Source: Hoplostethus atlanticus (lineage: Eukaryota; Chordata; Actinopteri; Trachichthyiformes; Trachichthyidae). From it: a DNA stretch of 64,000 nucleotides. Below, piece by piece: positions 13,101 to 25,100 of this stretch (positions are counted from its first letter, which is position 1; every line of letters starts with the position of its first letter). The stretch spans positions 9,160,501 through 9,224,500 of the forward strand of contig JAXDDX010000003.1 of the NCBI GenBank assembly GCA_034670405.1, given 5' to 3'. Both the position numbers and the translations under genes were made by a program. The notes under the pieces were generated by a model. That model made no database searches, was not told the origin of the DNA, and saw only the letters and a list, made by a program, of their open reading frames with translations.

Positions 13101-16100
13101 CAATATCTGGTTTTAGTTGTAAAAAGACCAAAACAATTCCAACTTTGTATTAAGAGTATAAATGTGTTGATATTTGAATGAAATATATGGTGTGACAACA
13201 ATTTGAGAAAACCTTACCAAATGTGCCAACAAGATATTCAGATATATTTCAATTCCATACGAGCATTTCTCAAATATCTAAATATTGTATTCTTGAAAAA
13301 GAAGAATCATCTGATTTAAAGAAGTTAGTTGATGAAAACGAACATTCTTGGTTTTGGATTTTTGGACTCCACTGTATCTTAAGATACTAGTTTATCATTC
13401 CATTATTCCCTATCAAGCTAGTTTAATGGTCATAGTCAAATATAAGATAGTTGGCTGTAACATGTTGAATTTATGCAGAAATCTTTAAAAGTAAACAAAA
13501 AAAGGCCAACAAAAAGACAGTTAGGCATGCACTGGCCAATTATGGTATGAATTTTTTCCAGGTTTTCACTGGTCCTGACTGCTATTTGATCAGACTTTTT
13601 GATTCACGTCCATCCTTGTAATTGAATTTGCCTCCCTTGACATGAAAGATGGATGGGTGTAGGAAATAGTCATGCATTTAGAAGCTATACCTTGTGTTGC
13701 TCGGGCCGAGTCCAAGATGCCTGTAGAGGACAGAGACAGAACAAACAAAACAAAAGGCAAAGCAATTCTTAGAAAGGAATCCTCATCCTGCCAAAGCTGG
13801 GATGCTGCACATTGCATGCAACTAAGCACGTGTCCCCAATTTATTTTCAGTACATCTACCTTTAGTGAGTGAATTTATCTTATGTTAAAGGTCTACTGAT
13901 ACAGTAAGGGGTATGCTTTGGAATGCCCTGCCGAGGACCATATGCTAGCAAAATCAGTGACATCTTTTACATCACATGTTAAAACATGTTTTACAGACTG
14001 CCTTTAATGGTATTTGTCTCTACATATTTTCCCGTTGTTTTATCCTTGTTTAAATGTTTTTAATGTATTCAAAATGTGCTATGATGACAACAAAGGTTAT
14101 TTGGAGGATAAAGTTTTTGGGGTCCTACTGGTGTGTCAATATGTTCTGAATCATATACTGGAATAACACTTACTATTTCTAACCCCAAGAAAGATAAATC
14201 TATTTTCATAGTGATAGTGCAAATGCTAAGAGCTAAGAAGGTTATCGGTTTATCAGGCAGGTGTGACTCCATTAGGTGAGAAGCACAGAGAAATGCCCTT
14301 TTGTTTGGCAAAGGTAGTACAGTGATTCTCCACTGACTATTCTTTGTATGAGGAGCAATGCTATTGACAGAGCACTACAACGTAGGCCTAAAGCAACAAA
14401 AGATCAAATAGAATTATATTCTCGTGCTGATCCCCGGGTCTTGGACTGTCAAGTCTAGTGTACATAGTCTAGTGTACATTATTGTACATAAAACAAGTCT
14501 CTACCAAAGCAAGAAACAAGCCATGAGCAACGAGCCAGTATCCTTTTATGCCATCAAGTGACACATGGTGTTTTTCAGTAAGTGACGTGGGGTTTGCAGC
14601 TCTTCAAAGACATCTGTGAAGAAATCTTTTTAGCCTATGATGTGTGAACTCCATAGTCTGCATGGCTCTGAATGTTAAAAATACTTGTACTGATGTATAC
14701 TCATGAGTTTTTTTATTGAAATGCTCTGATTTTATTCCAAGGCTGACTTCGAGATACATTTTATTTGCTTTAATTAACAATTTTAATTTAAATTCGGTGA
14801 TGTATGATGAGTATCTCTAACTGTGTCAGTAGACCTTTAAGTATCTGCATGCACGTCAGCTTTGGCTGACTTGAAGATTCACTAACTAGACAACTGTATT
14901 GTTTGAATGTTGGCATCTCACACAATCACCGAATACAGAATATGTTTTCTGAGTTATATATAAAATCAAACCTCTGAAGAATAGGCAAATCGATTGAACA
15001 ATATTGGTGATAACATCCGATATAAAGTTACATCACAATGACATTGAAAAGCCCAACTCAATATGACAAAAAGCTTTTTGTAAAGCATGCTTTATGAATT
15101 TCACGATGCTGAGGAGAAACTATGAAAATATGAAGCATGAATGAAATGTGATGACAAACATGGCGACAAACAAAGTATTGAAGCGAAACAAGCAAAATGG
15201 AAAACATTCATCAATACACAGGATATGATGTTACTACCAAACAACAAGTTGACAAACAACTTTGTCATCAAATGCAATACCAGGAAAATGTCAAGAAAAT
15301 GTAAACAATCTTCTGGAATAACTGTAAGGCAAAATAGTGTATCAGCCCATCAATAAATTCACGTCTCAAGTCCGCGCAATATTTTGAGTCATCTGGCTTC
15401 ACAGTACTAACAAAGTACCATTGACAAACCTGCTTCAAATTTTACTACAAAACTGACCAGGCTCAGAAACGTAGACGGTAATAGAATGTGAAGGTGAATG
15501 AGTATTATTCAAACATGCTTTAAACAGCATAGTAAATCCTCTATCGTCATACACAGGGAGCCCACTGGGTGAGCCAGGACTTCCACGGGAAGGGCACACC
15601 CAGCAAAACACATTGTGCTCTACATGGTTGCAAAACAGCAGTTGGCCGCTAACCACCACAGAGCTGAGGAGGAGCTGCAGCCCAATTAATACAGGGAACC
15701 TAACAGCCTGGAACATCGCCGCCTCTTCTACACTCTGTCTCCTGCACAGCCTCTGTGGTAAGCGAGTTGACATGTATCACTGTCATATACATTAAAGGTG
15801 TTTGTTTAAGACAATAGGACAATGAACAAAAGCAGATGCATGCGTGGAAAATTGCAAACACCATGACACAATCATTTCTGCAAGCAAACACACAGAACAA
15901 TATGTTAACGTTTCCCTCAGGACTAATCATTTTTCTAACCCATTCTTATTCCCTTGCGTAGAGAATCACCCTCCCTCGCTCTGACATGAATTGTAATGTC
16001 AATGTGAAGATGATGCTGGGGAGAATAGGGAGGCATACTAACACAAATACACAAAGCACATACATGTACACAACTCTTACAGTATTTCAATCATTGGATG

Positions 16101-19100
16101 AAGCCTGAAACCAGTGATTATGTGCTGTCATTGTGCTGTATCATTAACCACTGTGCCTAGAAAGCCTTGCCAATACCTCACAGAAAACAGATGCTGGCAT
16201 GCATACTGTTGTAAATAAATAGCCTATTGTGTTTGTAGAAAACAATGGTCTCTCAATTCTTAAAGCATCCCTCTGTTTCAGACCCCCTGCCTGAACCATT
16301 ACAGCACACCATTAATTCCACTGATTCATTAAGCATCTCATTAGCTATAATACAATCATGGTCATCTATCCTCAAGTCTTCAATTTCTTTCTTCTTCAAC
16401 TAGCAATTTGGATATTATTATTATACTTTAAAGATTAGCCAAACGTATTAGCCAAAAGGAACTAGAAATACAGACATACTAAAAACTATTCACAGGGAGT
16501 GCCATCAACAAATCAACTCTCAACTATAATGTGCTTTTGAGTTTCAGAGTTAGCCATAGTTTGCTACTACTTCCCAGAGTATAGTTCAAAATATTTCCAG
16601 GTAATTACAGCTTGAAAACGTTCTGCATCAAGCAGAATGTTTAATATGTATTCAAATAAGCAAAAACATTCATTATGTAGATAATGTACAAAGCATGGAT
16701 AAATATTTCATTTACATTTTCAGTTATTAAACAGGCGCACTTATCTAGAGCGACTCCCAATGAATGCATTCAAACAAGGAGACTGAACAACCAAATATCA
16801 CAAATAGAGTTAATGAAACTTAAAAAAAAACTAAAAAAAAACCTTAACTTTCATAGCAGTAGCAACAAAAACAAAACTAACCCTAGATAAGTGCCAACTT
16901 GAAACATAATTCTAAGCAGGCATACACCCACATGAGTGTACAAACCTTTTGTGAATATACTCTTTGTGTCTTGTCTCTTCTTTATACAGTACCTCTGCTA
17001 TTGTATTGTATGATACAGTAATCTCCCTTTTCCCATCCTCAATCCTCATATTGTGTCCTCTTTTTCTCACACATATCGGCCAATGTGTTTGTGTGCTGGA
17101 ACTGTGGATTTTGTGTAGGAGGATAGTCAGAATAAAATAGATTATTTTCAGTATAAACCTTAAACACCCCAGGCCACAGTATAATGCAGACAAGTCAAGT
17201 AGAGGCAGAGCAAAAATTACCTTAAAGCAGTGTCGGAAATTAACGTTTTGGCTCATCTGCCAAGGGCAGCTAAACTGAAAACATTTACCTGCCAAGAATA
17301 ATTTTTACCGGCCAAAATAATGAATATAAATTTTTCTAGAAGTTGTCACCCTTCCAGTTTTCAATACTATCTTGTGTATAGGATCAGGTACTGATCAGGT
17401 ATGAAACATTACATAGAGAGACAAGAGCAGATTTAGAGTTTTAATTCACTTATACAATGGATCTTTTTGTCTTTGTGTTTCTTGGTGCTATGTGCTATGT
17501 GCTATGTGTTGCTACATGGAAATAACACTAAAGCCAACGTTAGGCTAGTTAACCATCCAGAAAGCGGAGAAACAGAAGTTCAGATGCTACCACTTTGTGT
17601 AGAGCAGCATAACAGACAGCCAGTCGGGAGCCGGTTTGATACAGAGATCCAAAGCATATTGCATATGTACTGTTACTCATTAAATGCTGTACAAACAGAG
17701 GCGAAACTGCTACTGACGTTCTTGTTGCACAGCGCTAAAATGATCAAAGTGCTTATTTGCTAAAAAGTTTATGTTAATGTAGTCTACTATGCAATCAGGG
17801 CATTTATAGCACTTCATACTCATCATCTTGCTTGCTGTCAAACATCACAGTGTACAGTGTATGTCTATTCTTCATTGAGCAGTATCTAATTAATAAAAGG
17901 AAAATATATATATCAAATATATCTCAGCTGCAGTTTTTTCACAACTCACATAATCCTCTTCTTGTATGAAAATGAAATTCATGTGACTTCATATGATGGT
18001 ATAGCGTATTTCTGGATTCTTCATTTATTTATGCACTACAGTGACATATGGCGATATACAGCTAAATGTTTTATGACTGTAAGGCATCACATACCTTTGC
18101 AATAAAACACCTGCAGCACTTCTGTGCCTGTATGTAATATGCGATAACCCATGTTTACTAACTGCTCAGTTGCTAATATTCACTCGCAAGCCAAGTATCC
18201 TAATGTTAATGTATTCTCAATAGGAGAGAGCTAATCAGCTAGGGAACCAGCACAGAGCTGAAATCACATTCAAATAAACTGCTAATTAATTAGGTCAATA
18301 CATCATTACCGTCAATCTACCGTGGGCGCAAGCAGCATCTGTACTGGTTTTGTGACCAAGAGAGGAACAACTTTCAAATCCCACATTACTTCCTTATTTT
18401 AGAAAAAAACAATATTATTATTAGTATCATTATTTTAAATTTACCATGCCCCTCCCAAATGATTATGTTCCTTTCATTTTTTCCATGCCAAACCTACTAG
18501 ACACACTGCTGGTGTGATGAATACAGATAACATGGCAGACAGAATACAGATGAATGGCAGTTGTTAAACAATTAGCAGCCATTTCCTCATGCATTCCTTA
18601 TAGCCCCGCTATTGGAATTATTTCCCTTGCTGAAAATATGAGCAATCCAGTTTCCCTTGATTGTTTTTTTAATTTATATTGTGGACTTACCTCTATTCTA
18701 TAGCAATTTACTAAGGCTGCTAATCATTTCTTTGCAAACAACTGTGAAGAGATGGCCACAGAACAGAGCATATTGCAGACGGAGGCATTTAGCTTCTAGC
18801 TTCAATCCAGTGATGATGACAGAAATGAAAGACAATCTACTATGGAGAAGACACACAGACTGAGCTGGGCATAGATCCAAGCAAACTCATGCCTCCATGG
18901 AAAGTTGGAAATGATCAGGTAATGGCAACACAGAAATGGTATTTTCTTTGTTGTTATATCATTGAGCGCAATTTTCATCTGATCTCATGAGATGAGCCAG
19001 ATGAAAACCCAGAGTTTCTACACCCATCACTTCTTTTCTATCAAAAGATCAGTGAAATTTGTAGGCTATATTTGGAAAGCATGCAACAGTCAAATCAATT

Positions 19101-22100
19101 TCACAAACTCTAATGAAAGGAATGATAAGATAATTCCTTGGGGTTTTCAAGAAATACTGATTCAAGCGCAGCTGGGAAAATTCAATGAAAAGGATTATTT
19201 GATTCCATCAGGGTTTTGTCAAATTTGGGCGCATACATTGCAACACTGGTCTAGTACATTTCTGTGCCACGCTGATTTCATACCTGATAGATCCTGTTTA
19301 GATGTGCCTGTAAGGGAGAAAATGTAGTGCATGTAATGGACTGTCTCCGGCACTCCTATAGTGTATCTCTCTTAAGCATTTCTCATTACCTGTTAGTTGG
19401 ACCAAGAAACTACCACTGAGACCACTGAGAGCTGGGCTATAGGGGCAATTTGATGGTTTGCACGTGGAATACTGTAGCAGACATTACCAGGGAAACATAC
19501 TGTCAAGGATGGAAGGGCAGATAAAGAGCTAACCCAGTACCTCTCAACCATTGTGGTGCCAAATCAAAATTTAAGAAAAAATCGAAGGCACAGCATATTA
19601 GTGACTGAAAATACCACACGAAGCCTTGATCATAGTGTTGTAGCAAACACAATAAGGGACTGGACTTTGAAAACCTATTATTAATGTAGATGATTAAGTC
19701 TGATTATTGTCTCAAAGTGCATGTTTATTGGGTGAATGTTATAATTTTGTTTTGGATGTTGATTGTCTTAACATTTAGGAAAACTCACTCCCCAGCACTA
19801 GTTGAGAACCACTGAGCTAAGTGCATACGAGATGCAGTAAGCATCTTAAGAGCTGCTAATATGGGGAAATAATCAGCAGCACATGAACCTTGTTGAGGGC
19901 GTTTCACAATGAATTGGCAAAGGTCCCTACCTGATCATGGACAATATACCTCTTTGAGTGTATTTATACTTTAGGTATTTAGCTGACACTGTCATCCACA
20001 GAGCCTTAGCCTTTCTGCATATATTTTACCTGCTCTCCCTCAGTGAAGACATGTACACCATAGCTCCAGTTGATGGTGGGGGTGGGATCTCCCGACGCCT
20101 CACAAGTCAGAGTTACCTGCTCCTCCATCTCTGATGTGCTTTGGTTTACCATGTAGGTGATCTTAGGCTTCACTGTAAAACACAAACACAAAGTCATCAC
20201 AAACCACAGCAGCGTAACAAGGCAGACAGGCGTTTTGGTAGTCTGTAAGTACATCAGAATTCTGTGGATTTGGGATGTTCAAAGGGAGGATGAGGATCAC
20301 TAGCTTGACAGGTGAGGTAGATTTTTTAGTGGCAAAACTGTTTTCAAGGCTTCCCAGCCTCACAGCAGTGGAAAAGTTATGATAACAATGTGTGGATCCA
20401 ACCTTGATTCATCTACTCATTTATTTTGCTTATCTCAAAGGAACCTGTCTTCATTTTGTTTACATTTGAGCAAACTGCCAAGGTACACCTGAGCTGAGCT
20501 GCAGGCACACCAGGGTGCCACAGCTACGGCGTGCGAGCAGAGCAAAGCAAAGCAAAGCAAAGCAAAATGAAATGCTACTCCCCGAGCATGAGGCTGTGCA
20601 TGCACTCCGTTGGCTCTCATTGTCCTCATTCTTGTTTGTTGAAGGTCCAGTAAACATAAAGAGAATAATTTGCCAAACATATACAGTCTACTGGCAGAAT
20701 TATGCACGGATGAGGCAATGTATTGCTCAATTTTACAATATTCACCACCACAAGATAAAACAACTGCATCTTTACATTGAAACACTGTTCTTCGACCAAT
20801 AATTATTATGTCATGAAGGAACAGTGATCTTTCTCAGTAATGCCATGCTTCACATTCATATAGCTACTACTGGGAGCTGCCCAATACAACTGCAGTCTTC
20901 TATTGTTGGCCACTGAAGCAATTAGGGGTTAAATACCTTGCTTAAAACCACCTCAACAATAATTGGTGCGGGAGGGGAAAGCGTTACTCATTCATTTTCT
21001 CCACCTAGAGTTTGCTCACCAGTCTGAGGGTTCAAAACAGCAACCGTCCAGACATAAGCCCGCTTCTCTAACCTATAGGCTTCCACCACCACTGTTAGGC
21101 ACTGTCCAGCCACTGTCCAGCCTGACGTGTTGCTGAGAGTTGGGAGGTGTGCACGTTGACTCGTTTGCATCTTACCCATAAACCCCTTCTCTGTGTAGCT
21201 ACGCGGAGACGTTTACGTGTATCTATCTAGAAGCATAACTAACTCGGCCTTCCCTAGTTGCAGGTATCGGCTATAGCTTACACAAAAATAAATATCTCTA
21301 CAAAGGAATATAAAGTTCAACCTACATGGTTCATACAGTTTGATCCCAATGAGCAAAAAAAAAAGTCTTCAATGCACTTAACTTGCCTTCACAAGTCTTT
21401 TTTTTAAAATACAAAATATCTGATGGACATTAATAATAACTGAAAACAACACTGGTGCATACTGGAACTGCAGACACTGCTAAAATAAATGAATAAGGTT
21501 TAGAGCTGGAAAGCGTCCTGAGACTTGGCAGCTGTGGTGCTCCAAGGCTGACCTGGCGGGACAGAAAGGAGGTGCTCTGGCCACAAAGCACAAAAGCTGC
21601 CAAGTCTCAGGACACTTTCTACCTCCAAACCTTATTAATATTTTGTTAACATTTTCTTTTAGCAATTCCAGTATACACCAAAGTGGTGGTGTTTTCAGTT
21701 GTTATTAATGTCAGATATTTTGTATAGAAAAAAGACTTGTGAAGGCCAGTTAAGTGCAAGACTAGAGCATGTTTACAATCAAGACTTTTACAAGATATAC
21801 TTGCCATTGTGTTTCTACAACATTGTAACATGATCTACATTTTCTATCAAAATGTAACACGCAAAGGTTATCCCTACAGTATAGGTTTTATGTGGAAATA
21901 TAAAAATCTGTTGAAACCTGCTTTAAAACATTCACAGATGCCTAGGGCAGTGAGGTAAATATGTTATTCCTGCTCCCCATTTTATGGCAGAAAGGGTCTG
22001 CCTATTTTTATTTTTTTGGCTCACTTCGCCTCACTTTTCTGAAAAAAAAAAACAGTTAATTGAATTTGTATGGCCATAGTGGGCTAAAGACAAAATTGTT

Positions 22101-25100
22101 TTTGAAACACTTCAACTGAGCTCATGCATTCTGGCCAGTACTCCAAATCCAAAGTACCTATCCTTGCATGAAACAATCACAACCCACGATGACATAACAC
22201 TTTGACATAACCATACCAATTGTTCTTCCCCCGCCTACATACTCTCATACCTCCTCCCCACACACACATTTTAAATGTTCACTTCAATTCCGTATCAATT
22301 CTCGCATTTCTACTTACCGAACACTCTCAGACTGAGTTCCTGCTCGGTTTCCCCAGCCTTGTTCTTGGCAATGCAGGTGTATTCTCCTTCATCCAGCTTG
22401 GCAACATCCATTATTGTCATCGCTGAGCCATCCTCATTAAAGCTGTACTTCTCCCCTGTCTCCAGAACCACTCCGTTCCTGCAGAAGGTGAGACAGCAGG
22501 AAGCCACACACACACGTTGAATATTATGATTCCAGTCAGCATATATTAGTCTAAACAGATATCAAGACAGGAGACAAGTCTGTTAAAGCTACTGTAGATG
22601 TGGATTTTTAAGTGACATTTTCCTAACATGAAATAAGCCCACCAGGCACTATGCGGCCTAAAACTATTTAAGTGAAGATGAAGTGTGACACTGCATTACA
22701 CTTTTTAAACTGCACTGCATTTTTGCAGCCCATCCCCAAAGAAAAAAACTATTTCTTGTCAATGACCGTTAGGTCAAAGAAATAATTGCAGCCTTGAAAG
22801 GCAGAGTGAAAGAAAGACAGTAATGAAAGTACAGCATTGGAGTTAAGGAGAGATGAGAGAAAGCTGAAAACCTCAACCTCAACAGTTTCAGAAAAAACAG
22901 ATGTGATTATTACCAAAACTGTCTGTTTCTGCTGTAAGCTTTATGACATTTGGTGTTATTACTCATTTTTTGTTAAGAATTAATTAATGGCAAAATATGG
23001 CATCTTTACAGTGTGTAGCGTAGTAGTGAGGACAATTATAATTCGACTGATCAACGCAGCCTTCCCTCTGTGAATTATTGGTTTTTTCTTTGTTTCAAAC
23101 TAAGAAAACATGTTTGGCCGCCCTTGTGGATCATTGGTTTAAAGAACATACTACAACCCCTGGCAAAAATTATGGAATCAGCACACTTAGAGGATGTTCA
23201 TCCAGCTTTTTTACTTCATAGCAAATAAACAAATCACAGATCTGACACAAAACAATTTTTGTTTAACAGCTGAACATTCTGGCTTGGTGAAACATAGCTC
23301 AAATAAATTAAATGCATTTATTTTAACTAATAGGATATTTTTTTCCAGATCAAGTAGAGGAAAAAATTATGGAATCATCAACAAAAAAAATCACAATTAG
23401 TACTTTGTTGCTCCTCCTCGGGCTTTTATGACGGCCTGAATTCTTCGAGGCATTGACTGCACTAGTGAACAACAATATTCTCCATCAAGCTGGTTCCAAC
23501 TTTCTCGAATAGCGGTTGACAGATCAGCTTTGCAGGATGGAGCCTTGTCATGGACCATTTTTTTTTTTATTTCCACCATAAATTTTCAATTGGATTAAGA
23601 TTCGGACTGTTTGCTGGCCATGTCATTGAGTTGACATGCCTTTCCTGAAGAAAAGCTTTAACACTCTTTGCTCTGTGGCAAGATGCATTGTCATCCTGAA
23701 AAATGACTTCCTCATCACCAAAACTTTTTTCTATCGATGGAATGAGAAAAGTGTCCAAAATTTCAATGTACACCTGTGCATTGCCTGTTGAGGTAATGAT
23801 TGCCATCTCCCCTGGTCCTTTACCTGACATGCAACCCCATATCATAAATGACTGGGGAAATTTGCTTGTTTTCATCAGGCAGTTATCTTTGTATGTTTCA
23901 TTGGAACGGCACCAGACAAAAGTTCCAGCATCATCGCCTTGGCCAATGAAGATTCGTGATTCATCACTGAATATCACTTTCATCCAATCATCCACACTCA
24001 ATGATTTCTTCTCTTTAGCCCAATGCAACCTTGTTTTCTTCTGTTTAGGTGTTAGTGCTGGTTTTTCGTTTGGCTTTTCTAAATCCCATTTCATTCAGCC
24101 GATTGTTACAGTTCTGTCACAAACATTGACTCCTGTTTCTGCCCATTTGTTTTTTCATTTGTTTTGTTGTGCATTTTCTATTTTCAAGGCATATTGCTTT
24201 GAGTTTTCTATCCTGACGCTTTGACGTCTTCCGTGGTCTACCTGTATGTTTTCCTTTTATAACCTTCCCATTTTGTTTATACTTGCACCAAATTTTAGAC
24301 ACAGCTGACTGGGAACAACCAACATCTTTTGCCACACTCCGTGTTGGATTTCCTTCTTGAAGGAGTTTGATAATCCTTTCCATTGTTTCAATTGACAGCT
24401 CTCTTCTTGGAGCCATGTTTCCCTTCAATTAGCCAAGTCCAACAGCTCGTTAAGGTCTGCAAACACTCCCTTTTAACTGCAGACTAATTTGCATGTTCAG
24501 ACTTGTGCTGGTATTTGTTTTAGAAATACAAATTACAAAGTGATTCCATAATTTTCTCCTCAACATTGAGTGATTCCATAATTTTTTCCTCTACTTGATC
24601 TGGAAAAAAGTATGTCAGTAATTAAAATATTTTAATCTAATTTGTTTGAGGTATGTTTCATGAAGCCAGAATGTTCAGCTATTAAACAAAATTAGTTTTG
24701 TGTCAGATCTGTGATTTGTTTATTTGCTATGAAGTAAAAAAGCTGGAAAGCTGGATGAACATCCTTTAAGTGTGCTGATTCCATAATTTTTGCCAGGGGT
24801 TGTATGTAAAGAGGGTTTGAATCCAACCCAGGACCTTTGTCGCATTATCATCCTCATCCTCATCCTTCTCCCAGTCTTTGCTGTCTCTCGACTGTTAACT
24901 GTCCAATAAAGGCAAAAAGCCCAAAAAATAATCATAAAAGAATGTGGCAAGTTAATCTTTTATAAGTAGTGTGCAGAGATGCTTTTATTTGTATTTGTAT
25001 CTATTGAAACAACAAAATTATTTGTATTTGGAATACAAATAGATAGATAGATAGATATAAATACCTCTGTGAGGGCCCATGGTTTAGGGGGTCATTTATT

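Larger units (their letters stand above)
9652..20029 (-). other. ncam1 intron 7 (hosts VASE and several insertions)
   Basis: This 10.4-kb interval between exons 7 and 8 is split by VASE at 13691-13720. It contains a Tc1/mariner-type MITE (12918-13376), a LINE scrap (about 13905-14040), an unexplained ORF with a signal peptide (15435-15716) and a hAT MITE (19535-19814). From 9.7 to 12.9 kb, 14.1 to 15.4 kb and 15.8 to 19.5 kb I see no recognisable feature. Confidence 0.7.
20173..22317 (-). other. ncam1 intron 6
   Basis: The 2.1-kb intron contains a GCAAA tandem repeat (about 20540-20566) and a large palindrome (21364-21765). Open frames at 20435-20802 on both strands run through the simple repeat and are not supported as genes. 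Confidence 0.6.

Noticed and set aside
20435-20802. ORFs around the GCAAA repeat
   Set aside because: They depend on a pentanucleotide microsatellite, and both strands are open for the same reason.
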